DNA of 64,000 bases from Streptomyces sp. NBC_00568 (GCF_026341855.1 NZ_JAPENW010000001.1:1736001-1800000); one strand, 5' to 3'. Positions 41,713 through 49,923 are shown, numbered from the stretch's first letter. Made by a program: numbers and translations. Notes: a model not told the origin generated them from the sequence alone.

Positions 41713-41725
41713 TAGCCTCCTCCGC

Positions 41726-42595
41726 ATGAGCAGGCCCTACACGTTCGTCCCGCCCGCCGGCGTCCGCGCCTACCGTCTGTCGACCTCGCGCGGCGAGTTC
41801 GCCGTGCTCGACGGCGCCCCGGACGGGCAGCCCAAGGGCACCGCGTTGCTGCTGCCGGGGTTCACCGGGAGCAAGGAGGACTTCATCGCGCTGCACGCTC
41901 CCCTGGCCTCGGCGGGATACCGGACGGTGGCCGTGGACGGGCGCGGACAGTTCGAGACCGAAGGCCCTCGGGACGACGAAACTGCTTACGCGCAGAGCGA
42001 GTTGGCGCAGGACGTGCTCGCGCAGGCCGCCGCGGTCGGCACCCCGGTGCACCTCGTGGGGCACTCGCTCGGCGGCCAGATCGCCCGCGCGGCGGTGCTG
42101 GTCGACCCCTCGCCGTTCGTCTCGCTGACGCTCATGGCCTCCGGCCCCGCCCAGATCTCCACGCCCCAGCAGCAGCGCGTCAAGCTGCTGCGGGACGCGC
42201 TCGCCGTGATGAGCATGGCCGAGGTCTGGGAGGCGATACGGGCGATGGAGCCACCCGAGGAGACCGACACGGGCGGGCTGGACGCGGGGCTCGACGACCT
42301 CGCCGACCTGCGCCGCCGCTGGCTCGGCAACAGCCCCGCCCAGCTCGTCGCCACGGGCCGTCAGCTGTGCGTCGAGCCGGACCGCGTGGCCGAACTGGCC
42401 ACCGTCCCCCTCCCGAAGCACGTCATCTCCGGCGAGCGCGACGACACCTGGCCGGTGTCCCTGCTGGACACGATGGCCGTACGGCTCGACGCCCACCGCA
42501 CGGTCGTCGAGGGCGCGGAGCACTCCCCCAATGCCGACCAGCCACTGGAGACCGCCCGCGCTCTGGCCGGGTTCTGGGACAGCACAGCCCGCTAG
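41726..42595 (+). CDS. alpha/beta hydrolase
   Basis: A 289-aa cytoplasmic alpha/beta hydrolase. LLPGFTGSKEDF supplies the oxyanion hole, S114 in GHSLGG is the nucleophile, the acid is in ISGERDDTW and the base in GAEHSPN. The substrate cannot be predicted. ATG 41726 has no clear Shine-Dalgarno sequence; TAGCCT lies 7 nt upstream, so a leaderless transcript is likely. The gene is monocistronic, convergent with the NYN-domain gene. Confidence 0.88.
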   Translation: MSRPYTFVPPAGVRAYRLSTSRGEFAVLDGAPDGQPKGTALLLPGFTGSKEDFIALHAPLASAGYRTVAVDGRGQFETEGPRDDETAYAQSELAQDVLAQAAAVGTPVHLVGHSLGGQIARAAVLVDPSPFVSLTLMASGPAQISTPQQQRVKLLRDALAVMSMAEVWEAIRAMEPPEETDTGGLDAGLDDLADLRRRWLGNSPAQLVATGRQLCVEPDRVAELATVPLPKHVISGERDDTWPVSLLDTMAVRLDAHRTVVEGAEHSPNADQPLETARALAGFWDSTAR

Positions 42596-42634
42596 TACCA
42601 GGAACGTAGGACCAGGAACGTAGTACCAGGAACG
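42593..42634. repeat. three 14-bp direct repeats at a stop codon
   Basis: Three consecutive 14-mers, TAG(T/G)ACCAGGAACG, begin with the stop codon of the hydrolase (42593-42595). The next 100 bp continue as degenerate CCAGGACTGCCGG-like repeats. Function unknown. Confidence 0.7.
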
Positions 42635-42743
42635 CCACGGCTGACAGGAGCGCCAGGACTGCCGGGGCTGCCAGGCCTGCCGGACCTCCTCAGACCGGCC
42701 AGGACAGCCGGGGACTCCTGCGACCGCCAGAGCTGCCGGATCG

Positions 42744-43640
42744 CTAGTACTGCGCCTGCAGGTGCTCCCAGAAGCCGTCCCGCAGGGCGCGGCGCAGGTC
42801 CGACTGGCCGCGCAGGGAGTACTGGAGCAGCCCCTCGGCCTCGACCAGCAGGTCCTGGTCGACCGAGCCGGGGAGGTACGGGTGCCCCGGCAGCAGCTCC
42901 ACCAGGGATTCCCTGCCCCGTGCGGCCAGCCACTTGGCGGCGATCTGCGCGCCCACGAAACGTACGTCCTCCCGGGTGGGCCGGGCCGCCGCCGTCGGGT
43001 CGTACGACTGGGCGGTCCGCCTGGCCACATACGGCTTGAAGAAGTCGAGGTCGAACGTCCGCTGGCTGTCGACCTCCCAGAGCAGCGGTTCGGCCTGGTT
43101 GCGGCCCTCGGGCGCCTCGATGCCCCAGAGGTGGACCCGGGCGCCGTAGCCCTGCGCCGCCTCGACCGCGGAGACGAGGTCCTCGTCACCGCCGAGCAGT
43201 GCCGCGTCGCTGATGGCGCGGTGCCGGGCGAGGGACTCCAGGTCGGACCTGATGAGCGAATCGACGCCCTTTTGCTGGTTGTTGGCGTTCAGGTTGCCCA
43301 ACCGGACCTTCACGTCCGGGAGTTCGGCGATCGACTGCTGCTCCGCGGTGTGGATACGGCGCCGCGCACCGTCGTACCAGTAGACGCGCAGCAGCCGGCT
43401 GTCCGCGAAGATCGTGCGGGCCCGGTCGATGAGCGCCTCGATGAGGCCCTCGGTGTCCAGGTCGAACGAACGGCGGTCCTCCGTGCCGGCGACGAGCCGT
43501 CCCGCGGCCGCGTACAGATATCCGGCGTCGACGAAGATCGCATGGGTGGAGGGTGTCTTCGCGACCTCGGCGAGCATGCGCTGGAGCAGCTCGTTCGTGC
43601 GGTCGATGCGGGCGGCGAGGGCCGCGTGGTCGTCGTTCAT
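42744..43640 (-). CDS. NYN-domain (PIN-like) protein
   Basis: A 298-aa protein with an NYN/PIN-fold nuclease-like domain. The first acidic residue is in AIFVDAGYLYAAAGRL (about 30-45), a middle Asp in KGVDSLIRSDL, and a late LLGGDEDLVSAVEAA carries the paired acids. These match the metal-binding positions of NYN RNases, so RNA cleavage is plausible but not proven. The C-terminal 100 residues contain an extra helical domain. ATG 43638-43640 is preferred (GGA 6 nt upstream); another in-frame ATG is 9 nt before it. It is divergent from a SigR-type promoter. Confidence 0.87.
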   Translation of the reverse strand: MNDDHAALAARIDRTNELLQRMLAEVAKTPSTHAIFVDAGYLYAAAGRLVAGTEDRRSFDLDTEGLIEALIDRARTIFADSRLLRVYWYDGARRRIHTAEQQSIAELPDVKVRLGNLNANNQQKGVDSLIRSDLESLARHRAISDAALLGGDEDLVSAVEAAQGYGARVHLWGIEAPEGRNQAEPLLWEVDSQRTFDLDFFKPYVARRTAQSYDPTAAARPTREDVRFVGAQIAAKWLAARGRESLVELLPGHPYLPGSVDQDLLVEAEGLLQYSLRGQSDLRRALRDGFWEHLQAQY

Positions 43641-43750
43641 CGATTCCATTGTCCCGGCGGTCACGCTGCGAACACAACTGGCGCCGTTCAGTCTCCGCCA
43701 ACCTGCTTACCCGTCAGTAATTAGGTTCTCGAAAAATTTCCTTAGCGTAG

Positions 43751-43776
43751 GGAATGTTTGTAACACGCATCCCGTT
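43751..43776 (+). promoter_or_regulatory. SigR-type promoter of 50-residue protein gene
   Basis: GGAAT (43751-43755, preceded by a further G), 18 nt, then GTT (43774-43776) is an exact match to the SigR consensus. It is the second such site in this window and lies 88 nt upstream of the small gene. Confidence 0.7.
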
Positions 43777-43801
43777 GGCTACCTACGGAGGCAAGACACC
43801 G

Positions 43802-43825
43802 ATGACTCGCTCTCCGCACAAGTAG
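43802..43825 (+). CDS. 7-residue upstream ORF
   Basis: ATG 43802 has GGAGG 10 nt upstream and encodes MTRSPHK before TAG. It lies between the SigR-type promoter and the 50-residue protein, within the predicted leader. It may tune translation of the next gene, or be fortuitous. Confidence 0.3.
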   Translation: MTRSPHK

Positions 43826-43863
43826 TTCTCCTCAGGAGGATGACCAGACGAAGGGAGAAGCCC

Positions 43864-44016
43864 ATGCGCTTCGAAATCATGCGACTCGACGATGTCGACG
43901 GCACGCCCGTGGACAGCACTGTCGTGGACGCCGCCTCCGTCAACCGGATCGTTCAGCAGGCCGCCGCCATCGGGCAGCGACTGTGGATCCGCCCGGCCGA
44001 TACGTCCGCTTCGTAA
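43864..44016 (+). CDS. 50-residue conserved-looking protein
   Basis: MRFEIMRLDDVDGT... ending RLWIRPADTSAS; no cysteines and no membrane segment. The pattern suggests a short beta-alpha-beta unit. ATG 43864 has AGGGAG at about 8 nt. An earlier in-frame ATG at 43840 has an AGGAGG directly against it, too close to serve. The gene follows a SigR-type promoter and is closed by a 17-bp hairpin, so it forms its own transcription unit. No known family is recognised; a role in thiol or oxidative stress is inferred from the promoter only. Confidence 0.75.
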   Translation: MRFEIMRLDDVDGTPVDSTVVDAASVNRIVQQAAAIGQRLWIRPADTSAS

Positions 44017-44077
44017 TACGAGGACCCGCCTCGTAGCGCCCAGGGGCGTTGCAGGACGCGGACGCTTTTCAGACTTC

Positions 44078-44113
44078 AGAGCCCCGTACGGCATCCATGC
44101 CGTACGGGGCTCT
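44078..44113. terminator. terminator between small gene and marC
   Basis: A 17-bp perfect inverted repeat (44078-44094 with 44097-44113) around a 2-nt centre lies between two convergent genes. Confidence 0.8.
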
Positions 44114-44130
44114 GCGTGTCCGGGGAGCCG

Positions 44131-44736
44131 TCAGCTCCCCTGGATCACCTGTGTGACGCCGTTGATGATCTGCTGCACCGCGATGGCGGAGAGCATCATG
44201 CCCGCGAGCCGGGTCACCAGCACCACGCCGCCGTCCTTGATGACGCGGATGATCAGCAGCGAGTAGCGCATCACGATCCACAGCACGACGTGGATCGCCA
44301 GGATGGCCGTCCACACCGAGACCTGCGTGGCGACGGTGTCGGCTTTCTGCACCGCGAGGATCACGGACACGATCGCGCCGGGCCCGGCGAGCAGCGGCAT
44401 GCCCAGGGGTACGAGGGCGACGTTGACGTCCTTGGTCTGCTTCGGCTCGTCGGTCTTGCCGGTCAGCAGGTCGAGGGCGATGAGCAGGAGCAGCAGTCCG
44501 CCCGCGATCATCAGCGCGGGCACGGAGACGTGCAGGTAGTCCAGGATCTGGTGCCCGAGGAGCCCGAAGACGACGATGACACCACCGGCGACACAGACCG
44601 CCTGGAAGGCCATGCGCCGCTGCACCCGGGCGGGGCGGCCGGCGGTGAGCGCCAGGAAGATCGGGGTGATCCCGGGGGGATCCATGATGACGAAGAGCGT
44701 GAGGAAGAGGGAGCCGAAGACGGCGACGTCGAACAT
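44131..44736 (-). CDS. MarC-family integral membrane protein
   Basis: A 201-aa protein of the MarC/UPF0056 family with six membrane segments. It starts FDVAVFGSLFLTLFVIMDPPGITPIFLAL, which carries the family's DPxG motif, and later has VPLGMPLLAGPGAI, the second conserved loop. The family is sometimes annotated as antibiotic-related, but transport function has not been shown. ATG 44734-44736 is the only sensible start; the upstream frame is non-coding. The ribosome-binding site is weak. About 500 bp separate it from the upstream PHP gene. Confidence 0.9.
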   Translation of the reverse strand: MFDVAVFGSLFLTLFVIMDPPGITPIFLALTAGRPARVQRRMAFQAVCVAGGVIVVFGLLGHQILDYLHVSVPALMIAGGLLLLLIALDLLTGKTDEPKQTKDVNVALVPLGMPLLAGPGAIVSVILAVQKADTVATQVSVWTAILAIHVVLWIVMRYSLLIIRVIKDGGVVLVTRLAGMMLSAIAVQQIINGVTQVIQGS

Positions 44737-45232
44737 GGTGAAGGGAAGCCTTGCGAGGTGGTGAGAGGCGGTGGGCGGGTCTTCCGGCCACCGTTGTGGG
44801 CAGTGGTTCCGCGGGACGGAACGGGGAGGCACGACCGGCGGTGCCGGGTGCCTGGGAACGGGCCGGTGAACGCGGTTCCGGCCGAGCGCGGGGCGGGACG
44901 TACGCCCCCGGGTGAGTACGCGCCGGTCCGTACGACCGGCCCGGGCGCGGCCCGGCACGCATGGCGCCGGTCCTCGCCCGTACGGCCGGCCAGGACATCC
45001 GACCCGACCGGGCACGGGCGTCAGTCCGCGCGCCGCGCGCCGGGCCCGGGCCTCACGGCGCGGACCCGGCCCGTACGGACCTCATGGCGCGAACCCGGCG
45101 GATGCGGGACCGGCGGCACGGAGCTCGGCGGCACGGACACCGGCGAAACGGACCGGGCCCGTACAGGCCTCATGACGCCGACCCGTCGGCACAGGCCCGA
45201 CGAGACCGGCCCGGCGTGGAACGTCCGGGGAT
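44737..45232. other. intergenic region between PHP gene and marC
   Basis: About 500 bp, rich in CGTACG, GGCCGG and CGGACC words. Open frames here have no start signal or family resemblance and I do not support any gene. It may hold the marC promoter, but none is clear. Confidence 0.4.
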
Positions 45233-46090
45233 TCAGGCTCCGCCCGCGCCCGGCACCGGGAACGCCCCGGTGGCCCGGCGGGTGATCTCCCCGTAGACCT
45301 CGGGGTCGGTCGTGAACTCCCCGAGCACACAGGTCTTGCGGCTGCCGTGGTAGTCGGACGAGCCCGTGACCAGCAGCCCCAGCTCGGAGGCCAGACCGCG
45401 CAGCCGTGCCCGGGTGGCCGGCTCGTGGTCCATGTGGTCGACCTCGATGCCGTCGAGTCCCGCGGCGGCGAGCTCCGCGATCGCCGACTCCGGCACGGTA
45501 CGGCCCCGCTTGGCGGCGGCCGGGTGCGCGAAGACGGTGACGCCCCCGGCTCCCTTGACCAGCCGGATCGCCTCGAAGGGGTCGGTCTCGTGCTTGGGGA
45601 CGTAGGCGCGACCGCCGTCGGCGAGCCACTCCCCGGTGAAGGCGTCGGAGACGCTGTCGACGACACCCAGCTCGACCAGCGCGGAGGCGACGTGCGGGCG
45701 TCCGACCGATCCGTCGCCCGCGATGCGCGCCACCTGTTCCCAGGTGATCGGCACGCCGAGTTCCCGGAGCCTGGCGATCATGCCCTGGGCGCGCGGCACC
45801 CGGTCGTCCCGCACGAGCTCACGCTCGGCGAGCAGCGCGGGCTCCTCGGGGTCGAAGAGGTAGGCCAGCATGTGCATGCTGATGCCGTCGATCCGGCAGG
45901 AGAGTTCGGCGCCGGTGACGAGGGTGAGCCCCTCGGGCAGCGCGGCGGTCGCCTCGGCGTACCCGCGGGTGGTGTCGTGGTCGGTGAGCGCGACGACGTC
46001 CAGACCGGCGGAGGCGGCGTTGCGCACCAGCTCGGCCGGGGTGTCCGTGCCGTCGGATGCGGTGGAGTGGGCGTGCAGGTCGATGCGCAC
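45233..46090 (-). CDS. PHP-domain phosphoesterase
   Basis: A 285-aa metal-dependent phosphoesterase of the PHP superfamily. Metal ligands are visible in DLHAHSTASDG (about 4-14), ALTDHDTT (about 34-41), GRPHVASAL, VFAHPAA and SSDYHG near the C-terminus. The closest characterised relatives (YciV/RNase AM, TrpH) act on 3',5'-bisphosphonucleotides or on RNA 5' ends. The GTG at 46088-46090 has GGAG about 8 nt upstream. The gene follows a repetitive 500-bp stretch and precedes marC on the same strand. Confidence 0.9.
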   Translation of the reverse strand: MRIDLHAHSTASDGTDTPAELVRNAASAGLDVVALTDHDTTRGYAEATAALPEGLTLVTGAELSCRIDGISMHMLAYLFDPEEPALLAERELVRDDRVPRAQGMIARLRELGVPITWEQVARIAGDGSVGRPHVASALVELGVVDSVSDAFTGEWLADGGRAYVPKHETDPFEAIRLVKGAGGVTVFAHPAAAKRGRTVPESAIAELAAAGLDGIEVDHMDHEPATRARLRGLASELGLLVTGSSDYHGSRKTCVLGEFTTDPEVYGEITRRATGAFPVPGAGGA

Positions 46091-46239
46091 TACGCGGACT
46101 CCAGGCGGTGACGGGACGGACGGGGACGCTCAAGGATAACGGGAATCCGACACCCCTCTGTCACACCCGCACCACCCGAGCACCCCCTACACATCCCGCA
46201 GAGCCGCCGACGACCGAACTCCAGAATCCCGCCGCCGAC

Positions 46240-46500
46240 CCCGGCACCCGCCGTACCCCGCATTCACCAGACCCCCCGGTATCCGACATCCGGCACCCCA
46301 GGCACTCCCAGGACCCAGCGCCCTCGAACCCGCCACCACCGAACCCGACACCCCTCGAACCCCGGCATTCACCACACCCGGCATTCGCCAGACCCGGCAT
46401 CCACCCAGCCTGGCATTCACCAGGCCCGACATCCGCCCATCCCGGCGCCCATCGGACCCGGCATCCGCCCATCCCCGGCACCCATCGGACCCGGCCTTCC
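46240..46500. repeat. degenerate CCCGGCATTCACC-type repeats
   Basis: About a dozen imperfect copies of a 12-18 nt word (CCCGGCAT(T/C)C(A/G)CC(A/C), with variants such as CCCGACATCCGCC) fill most of the 520-bp gap between the PHP and DUF6758 genes (46091-46612). No gene is supported in this gap; the minus-strand frames through it encode only repetitive Gly/Cys/Pro strings. Confidence 0.65.
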
Positions 46501-46612
46501 GGGAACCGGGCGTCCGTACGCGACGAGACCCGCCCGAGCCCTGATCCCGGGCCCGGCGGAGCGGGACCGTCTCAGCCCGGCGGAGCGGGGACTGTCACTG
46601 GCCGGCGCGGTC

Positions 46613-47254
46613 CTACGGCTCCAGGATGCGCGGCGACAAGGCGCCGCACGGCAGCAGGTCCACCTCCGCGCCCGCGTCGCGCAGATCCGTCAGGACCAGT
46701 TCGTCGTACATCAGCAGTCCGGTCTGTTCGGGCCAGACGACGGCCCACAGCCACAGTCCGCGCGCCTCGCCCGCGAAGACGGCGCGATCGTCGGGGGAGC
46801 TGGAGACGTGCCAGAGCGGGGTGGGCCGGCCCGCCGCGAGGACCTTCGCCTGAGGCGGTTTCTCGACGCTCATGTACGGGCCGGGATCGGGCCCCTCGAT
46901 GCCCGCGTACCGGGCGCCGAGGCCGACGCCGAGTTCCTCGGCGACCAGGATCAGTTCACCCATGCCGCCCAGCGGACCGGGCCCCGAGCAGGCGATGACG
47001 GTGGCCCTGCCACCACTGCGGTCGTCCCCCGCGAACGCCGCCCCGGTGAACAGCCAGCCGACCGGCAGCGGCCAAGGCATCCACACCGGTACCCGGGCGC
47101 GGTGCACGACCACACCGAGGGCCTCGACGCTGGGCGGGATCACGGGCTGCAGCGGATGCACCGTGCCGTGCACATCGCACTGCCAGGAGTCGGCAAAGAG
47201 GCCGGGAGCCCTGACCCGGCCACCACACTTCGGGCAACTGGGTTCGCCCCTCAT
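46613..47254 (-). CDS. DUF6758-type protein with zinc ribbon
   Basis: A 213-aa protein beginning with a probable zinc ribbon (CPKCGGRVRAPG, then WQCDVHG) and continuing as a mixed alpha-beta domain (LPVGWLFTGAAFAG, GMGELILVAEELGVGLGARYAG, LWLWAVVWPEQTGLL). It resembles the Streptomyces family annotated DUF6758; function unknown. ATG 47252-47254 is used. A TTG 9 nt upstream is in frame and has GGAGGA at better spacing, so three more residues are possible. It is divergent from the MFS transporter gene and shares the AT-rich promoter region. Confidence 0.82.
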   Translation of the reverse strand: MRGEPSCPKCGGRVRAPGLFADSWQCDVHGTVHPLQPVIPPSVEALGVVVHRARVPVWMPWPLPVGWLFTGAAFAGDDRSGGRATVIACSGPGPLGGMGELILVAEELGVGLGARYAGIEGPDPGPYMSVEKPPQAKVLAAGRPTPLWHVSSSPDDRAVFAGEARGLWLWAVVWPEQTGLLMYDELVLTDLRDAGAEVDLLPCGALSPRILEP

Positions 47255-47332
47255 AGGGCCCAACGGTCCTCCCCGTCCTTCGCCGCGTCAAGGACGATCA
47301 CCCGTCCGCCGTGCGCCTGCCACACCAAAAAC

Positions 47333-47372
47333 TAGATGTACCTTGCATTAATTAGCTCATCTAACTTATTGT
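47333..47372 (+). promoter_or_regulatory. AT-rich promoter/operator of MFS gene
   Basis: TTGCAT (47343-47348), 18 nt, TATTGT (47367-47372) form a plausible promoter. The inverted repeat TAGATG (47333-47338) and CATCTA (47358-47363) brackets it, and the sequence between is strikingly A/T-rich. This looks like an operator for a MarR- or TetR-type repressor encoded elsewhere. Confidence 0.5.
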
Positions 47373-47417
47373 GTGTATACGCCAACGATCCAGTCGGTGC
47401 ACAGCGAAGGAGCAGGC

Positions 47418-48671
47418 ATGATCAGCGACACGGAGGGCCCCGCGGAGGGGGACACGTTCGACGCGGGCGCGGGCGGCATCCTGCACCAGCCGAGGGCCGT
47501 CTGGGCGACTGCGGGGGCGTCCGTCGTCGCCTTCATGGGCATCGGGCTCGTCGACCCGATCCTGCCGTCCATCGCCAAGGGGCTCGACGCCACGACCAGC
47601 CAGGTGTCCCTGCTCTTCACCTCGTACTTCCTGATCACCGCCGTCGCGATGCTGGTGACCGGCTTCGTCTCCAGCCGGATCGGCGGCCGCAGGACCCTGC
47701 TGCTCGGACTCGCGCTCGTCGTGGTCTTCGCCGGACTCGCCGGCACCTCGGGATCGGTCGGCGAACTCGTCGGCTTCCGGGCGGGCTGGGGCCTCGGCAA
47801 CGCGCTGTTCGTCTCCACCGCCCTCGCCGTCATCGTCGGCGCGGCGGCCGGCGGCAGCGCGGCGGCGATCCTGCTGTACGAGTCCGCACTGGGCCTCGGC
47901 ATGGCCTGCGGGCCCCTGCTGGGAGCGCTGCTCGGTGACGCCAGCTGGCGCTACCCGTTCTTCGGCACCGCGTTCCTGATGGCGATCGGGTTCCTGTGCA
48001 TCACGGCGTTCCTGAAGGAGCAGCCGAAGCCCGCGCGCAAGACCTCGCTCCTGGACCCGCTGCGCGCCCTCGGCCACGGAGGCCTCGCCTCCGCCGCGAC
48101 GTCCGCGTTCTTCTACAACTACACGTTCTTCACCGTGCTGGCCTTCACCCCGTTCGTGCTGAACATGACGCCGTACAAGTCCGGCGCGGTGTTCTTCTGC
48201 TGGGGCGTACTGCTCGCGGTGTTCTCGGTGATCGTGGCGCCGCGCCTGCAGGCCCGGTTCGGCTCGCTGAAGGTGCTGGGCGGCTCCCTGGTGCTGCTCG
48301 CCGCCGACGTGCTCGTCCTCGGGTACGGCGACCACACCACCGCCGTCGTCTGCACGATCCTGTCCGGCGCCTTCATCGGCGTGAACAACACCGTCTACAC
48401 GGAGCTGGCCCTCGGGGTCTCGGACGCACCGCGGCCCGTGGCGAGCGCCGGCTACAACTTCGTGCGCTGGTTCGCGGCCGCGGCGGCGCCGTACTTCGCG
48501 CCGAAGATCGAGGAGTGGAGCGACATCCACGTCCCGTTCGTGGTCGCCGCGGTCACCGCGCTGCTGGGCGCGGCGGTGGTCTTCGTACGGCGCGAGGCGC
48601 TCACCTCCGAGGCCGGGCGACTGGAGCCGGCCCACGCCACCGAGGACGGCGTCACCGTCTTCGCCAACTGA
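47418..48671 (+). CDS. MFS transporter (drug exporter type)
   Basis: A 417-aa major-facilitator protein with 12 predicted helices. The first helix contains FMGIGLVDPILPSIA and the motif A loop reads GFVSSRIGGRRTLLLG between helices 2 and 3. The fifth helix carries ALGLGMACGPLLGALLG, the motif C pattern of proton-driven antiporters. It therefore probably exports a small molecule. ATG 47418 has AAGGAG 9 nt upstream; an earlier in-frame ATG at 47373 overlaps the promoter -10 and is unlikely. The AT-rich operator upstream suggests inducible control. Confidence 0.9.
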   Translation: MISDTEGPAEGDTFDAGAGGILHQPRAVWATAGASVVAFMGIGLVDPILPSIAKGLDATTSQVSLLFTSYFLITAVAMLVTGFVSSRIGGRRTLLLGLALVVVFAGLAGTSGSVGELVGFRAGWGLGNALFVSTALAVIVGAAAGGSAAAILLYESALGLGMACGPLLGALLGDASWRYPFFGTAFLMAIGFLCITAFLKEQPKPARKTSLLDPLRALGHGGLASAATSAFFYNYTFFTVLAFTPFVLNMTPYKSGAVFFCWGVLLAVFSVIVAPRLQARFGSLKVLGGSLVLLAADVLVLGYGDHTTAVVCTILSGAFIGVNNTVYTELALGVSDAPRPVASAGYNFVRWFAAAAAPYFAPKIEEWSDIHVPFVVAAVTALLGAAVVFVRREALTSEAGRLEPAHATEDGVTVFAN

Positions 48672-48722
48672 CCGGCCGGGAGCGGAAGCTGACGTCCTGT
48701 CGGGCCGGACTCCGGAGGTCGG

Positions 48723-49307
48723 TCAGTCCAGCGGTACGGACTTGCGCAGCGGATCGCGCAGGTCCGTACCGCCGTTCAGCCAGCGCTCCTGGAGCGCGGC
48801 GGCGCCGTGCACGCGCTTCCAGGCGGCCTCGTTGGGCGTCATGGGGAGCAGCGGCAGGAACCGCACGGGGTCGGCGGGCTCGTCCAGTTCCAGGTCCTCC
48901 ACCAGACCGCCGGACTCCGCGACCAGGACGGAGGTGAACGGCGCGCCGGGCCACAGGGGTTCGCCCACGTCGAGCGAGGCGCCGGGGGCCACGACCAGGC
49001 CCTCTACCTGGGGTGAGGCTCCGAGCACGGCCAGCGGCCGGAGCACCTTGTCGGTGTCGGCGCCGCCCGGCCGGACCGAGAGGACCAACTCGGCGCGCGG
49101 GCCCTTCACCGGGTCGGCGAGCACGGCGGTGGGGTCCGCCATCGGCTGGGCGGACATGCCGAGCGTGGCGTAGCGGACGATGTCGCCCTCGGTGAAACGC
49201 AGCACCTCGATGCGATCGGTGCCCAGGAAGGTGACCGCGGCCCGCGCGTCGGGTTCGCCCAGCGCGGAGCGCAAACGGGCCTCGACCAGAGGAAGAACAT
49301 CAGCCAT
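48723..49307 (-). CDS. suppressor-of-fused-like domain protein
   Basis: A 194-aa cytoplasmic protein that resembles bacterial suppressor-of-fused (SUFU) domains: an N-terminal LVEARLRSALGEP helix, a VLRFTEGDIVRYATLGMS strand pair, ELVLSVRPG, and LPLLPMTPNEAAWKRVHG near the end. Bacterial SUFU proteins often occur as immunity or regulatory proteins, but no toxin gene is adjacent here. ATG 49305-49307 lacks a Shine-Dalgarno sequence and has TATGCT 6 nt upstream, suggesting a leaderless transcript. It is convergent with the MFS gene. Confidence 0.82.
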   Translation of the reverse strand: MADVLPLVEARLRSALGEPDARAAVTFLGTDRIEVLRFTEGDIVRYATLGMSAQPMADPTAVLADPVKGPRAELVLSVRPGGADTDKVLRPLAVLGASPQVEGLVVAPGASLDVGEPLWPGAPFTSVLVAESGGLVEDLELDEPADPVRFLPLLPMTPNEAAWKRVHGAAALQERWLNGGTDLRDPLRKSVPLD

Positions 49308-49504
49308 GGGCCGAGCATAGGCCGCGTCAACTGCGCGACGGCGCACCGGACCCTGGTCAACAACGCGCAAAGCGGGGACTTGACGTATCGGTGCGCTGAT
49401 AGTCTTGGCCGCTGGTCGGAGCAGCGCACAGTGGAGGCACCACCCAGGCCCTCTTGGCGCTGGGGGAGTTGCTCCCGGGCTCCGACGCACTGAGACTGAT
49501 CTGA

Positions 49505-49541
49505 CTCCCCTTCGGAGGGAGACAGACTCCCCTTCGGGGGA
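49505..49541 (+). other. tandem UUCG-tetraloop hairpins upstream of corA
   Basis: CTCCCC-TTCG-G(A)GGGAG (49505-49521) and TCCCC-TTCG-GGGGA (49528-49541) are two adjacent C/G stems each closed by the very stable UUCG loop, 380-420 nt before the corA start. Confidence 0.55.
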
Positions 49542-49746
49542 TGGATCGTCCCTCATGGGGGACCGACCGGAGGAGGTGGGGCTGCAATGGACCGAAGTCG
49601 ACCGTGCAGTACCACCCGCTCTTCCGGTCGCTGAGTTCGTAGCTGGTTCCGCTGGTTTTTCAGCCTTGCCGGCTGCCGCCTCCCGCAAACGTGTGCATAC
49701 GTGTCAGCGTTGCCCGGTGCACCACGGAAGAGCGCTTCGTTTCCGC

Positions 49747-49787
49747 CTGATCTGTCCGATCTGAACCCCTGATCTGTCCGATCTGAA
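49747..49787. repeat. two 19-bp direct repeats upstream of corA
   Basis: CTGATCTGTCCGATCTGAA occurs at 49747-49765 and again at 49769-49787, a 22-nt period of about two helical turns, as expected for a regulator binding site on one face of DNA. Confidence 0.7.
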
Positions 49788-49923
49788 TCAACAGCGAAGC
49801 TGCCACCGCGACGGTGCGGTGCTCCCCGCTTTGTGGACGTGCCAAACATCCGCAGTCAGGACGTCCCCATTCCGGGTAGTTCCAACCGTCGCCGGCCGCC
49901 TCCGTTGCGAAAAGGAGCCTGCC

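Larger units (their letters stand above)
49308..49923. other. long intergenic region upstream of corA
   Basis: A 616-bp stretch between the divergent SUFU-like and CorA genes. It contains tandem UUCG-loop hairpins (49505-49541), a 19-bp direct repeat (49747-49787) and no protein gene I can support. A long structured leader for the metal transporter is possible, but it does not match the M-box or ydaO riboswitch patterns as I know them. Confidence 0.5.

Noticed and set aside
37747..41727. 1326-codon minus-strand frame opposite the DEAD-box helicase
   Set aside because: Only its last part (ferritin-like protein, 37747-38508) is real; the rest is antisense repeat translation of the helicase tail.
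46161..46481. Minus-strand Gly/Cys/Pro-rich frame in the repeat array
   Set aside because: It only translates the degenerate repeat and has no initiation signal.
49405..49764. 119-codon plus-strand frame upstream of corA
   Set aside because: It spans tandem hairpins and ends inside a direct repeat, has no known family and no clear start signal, so a structured leader explains the region better.
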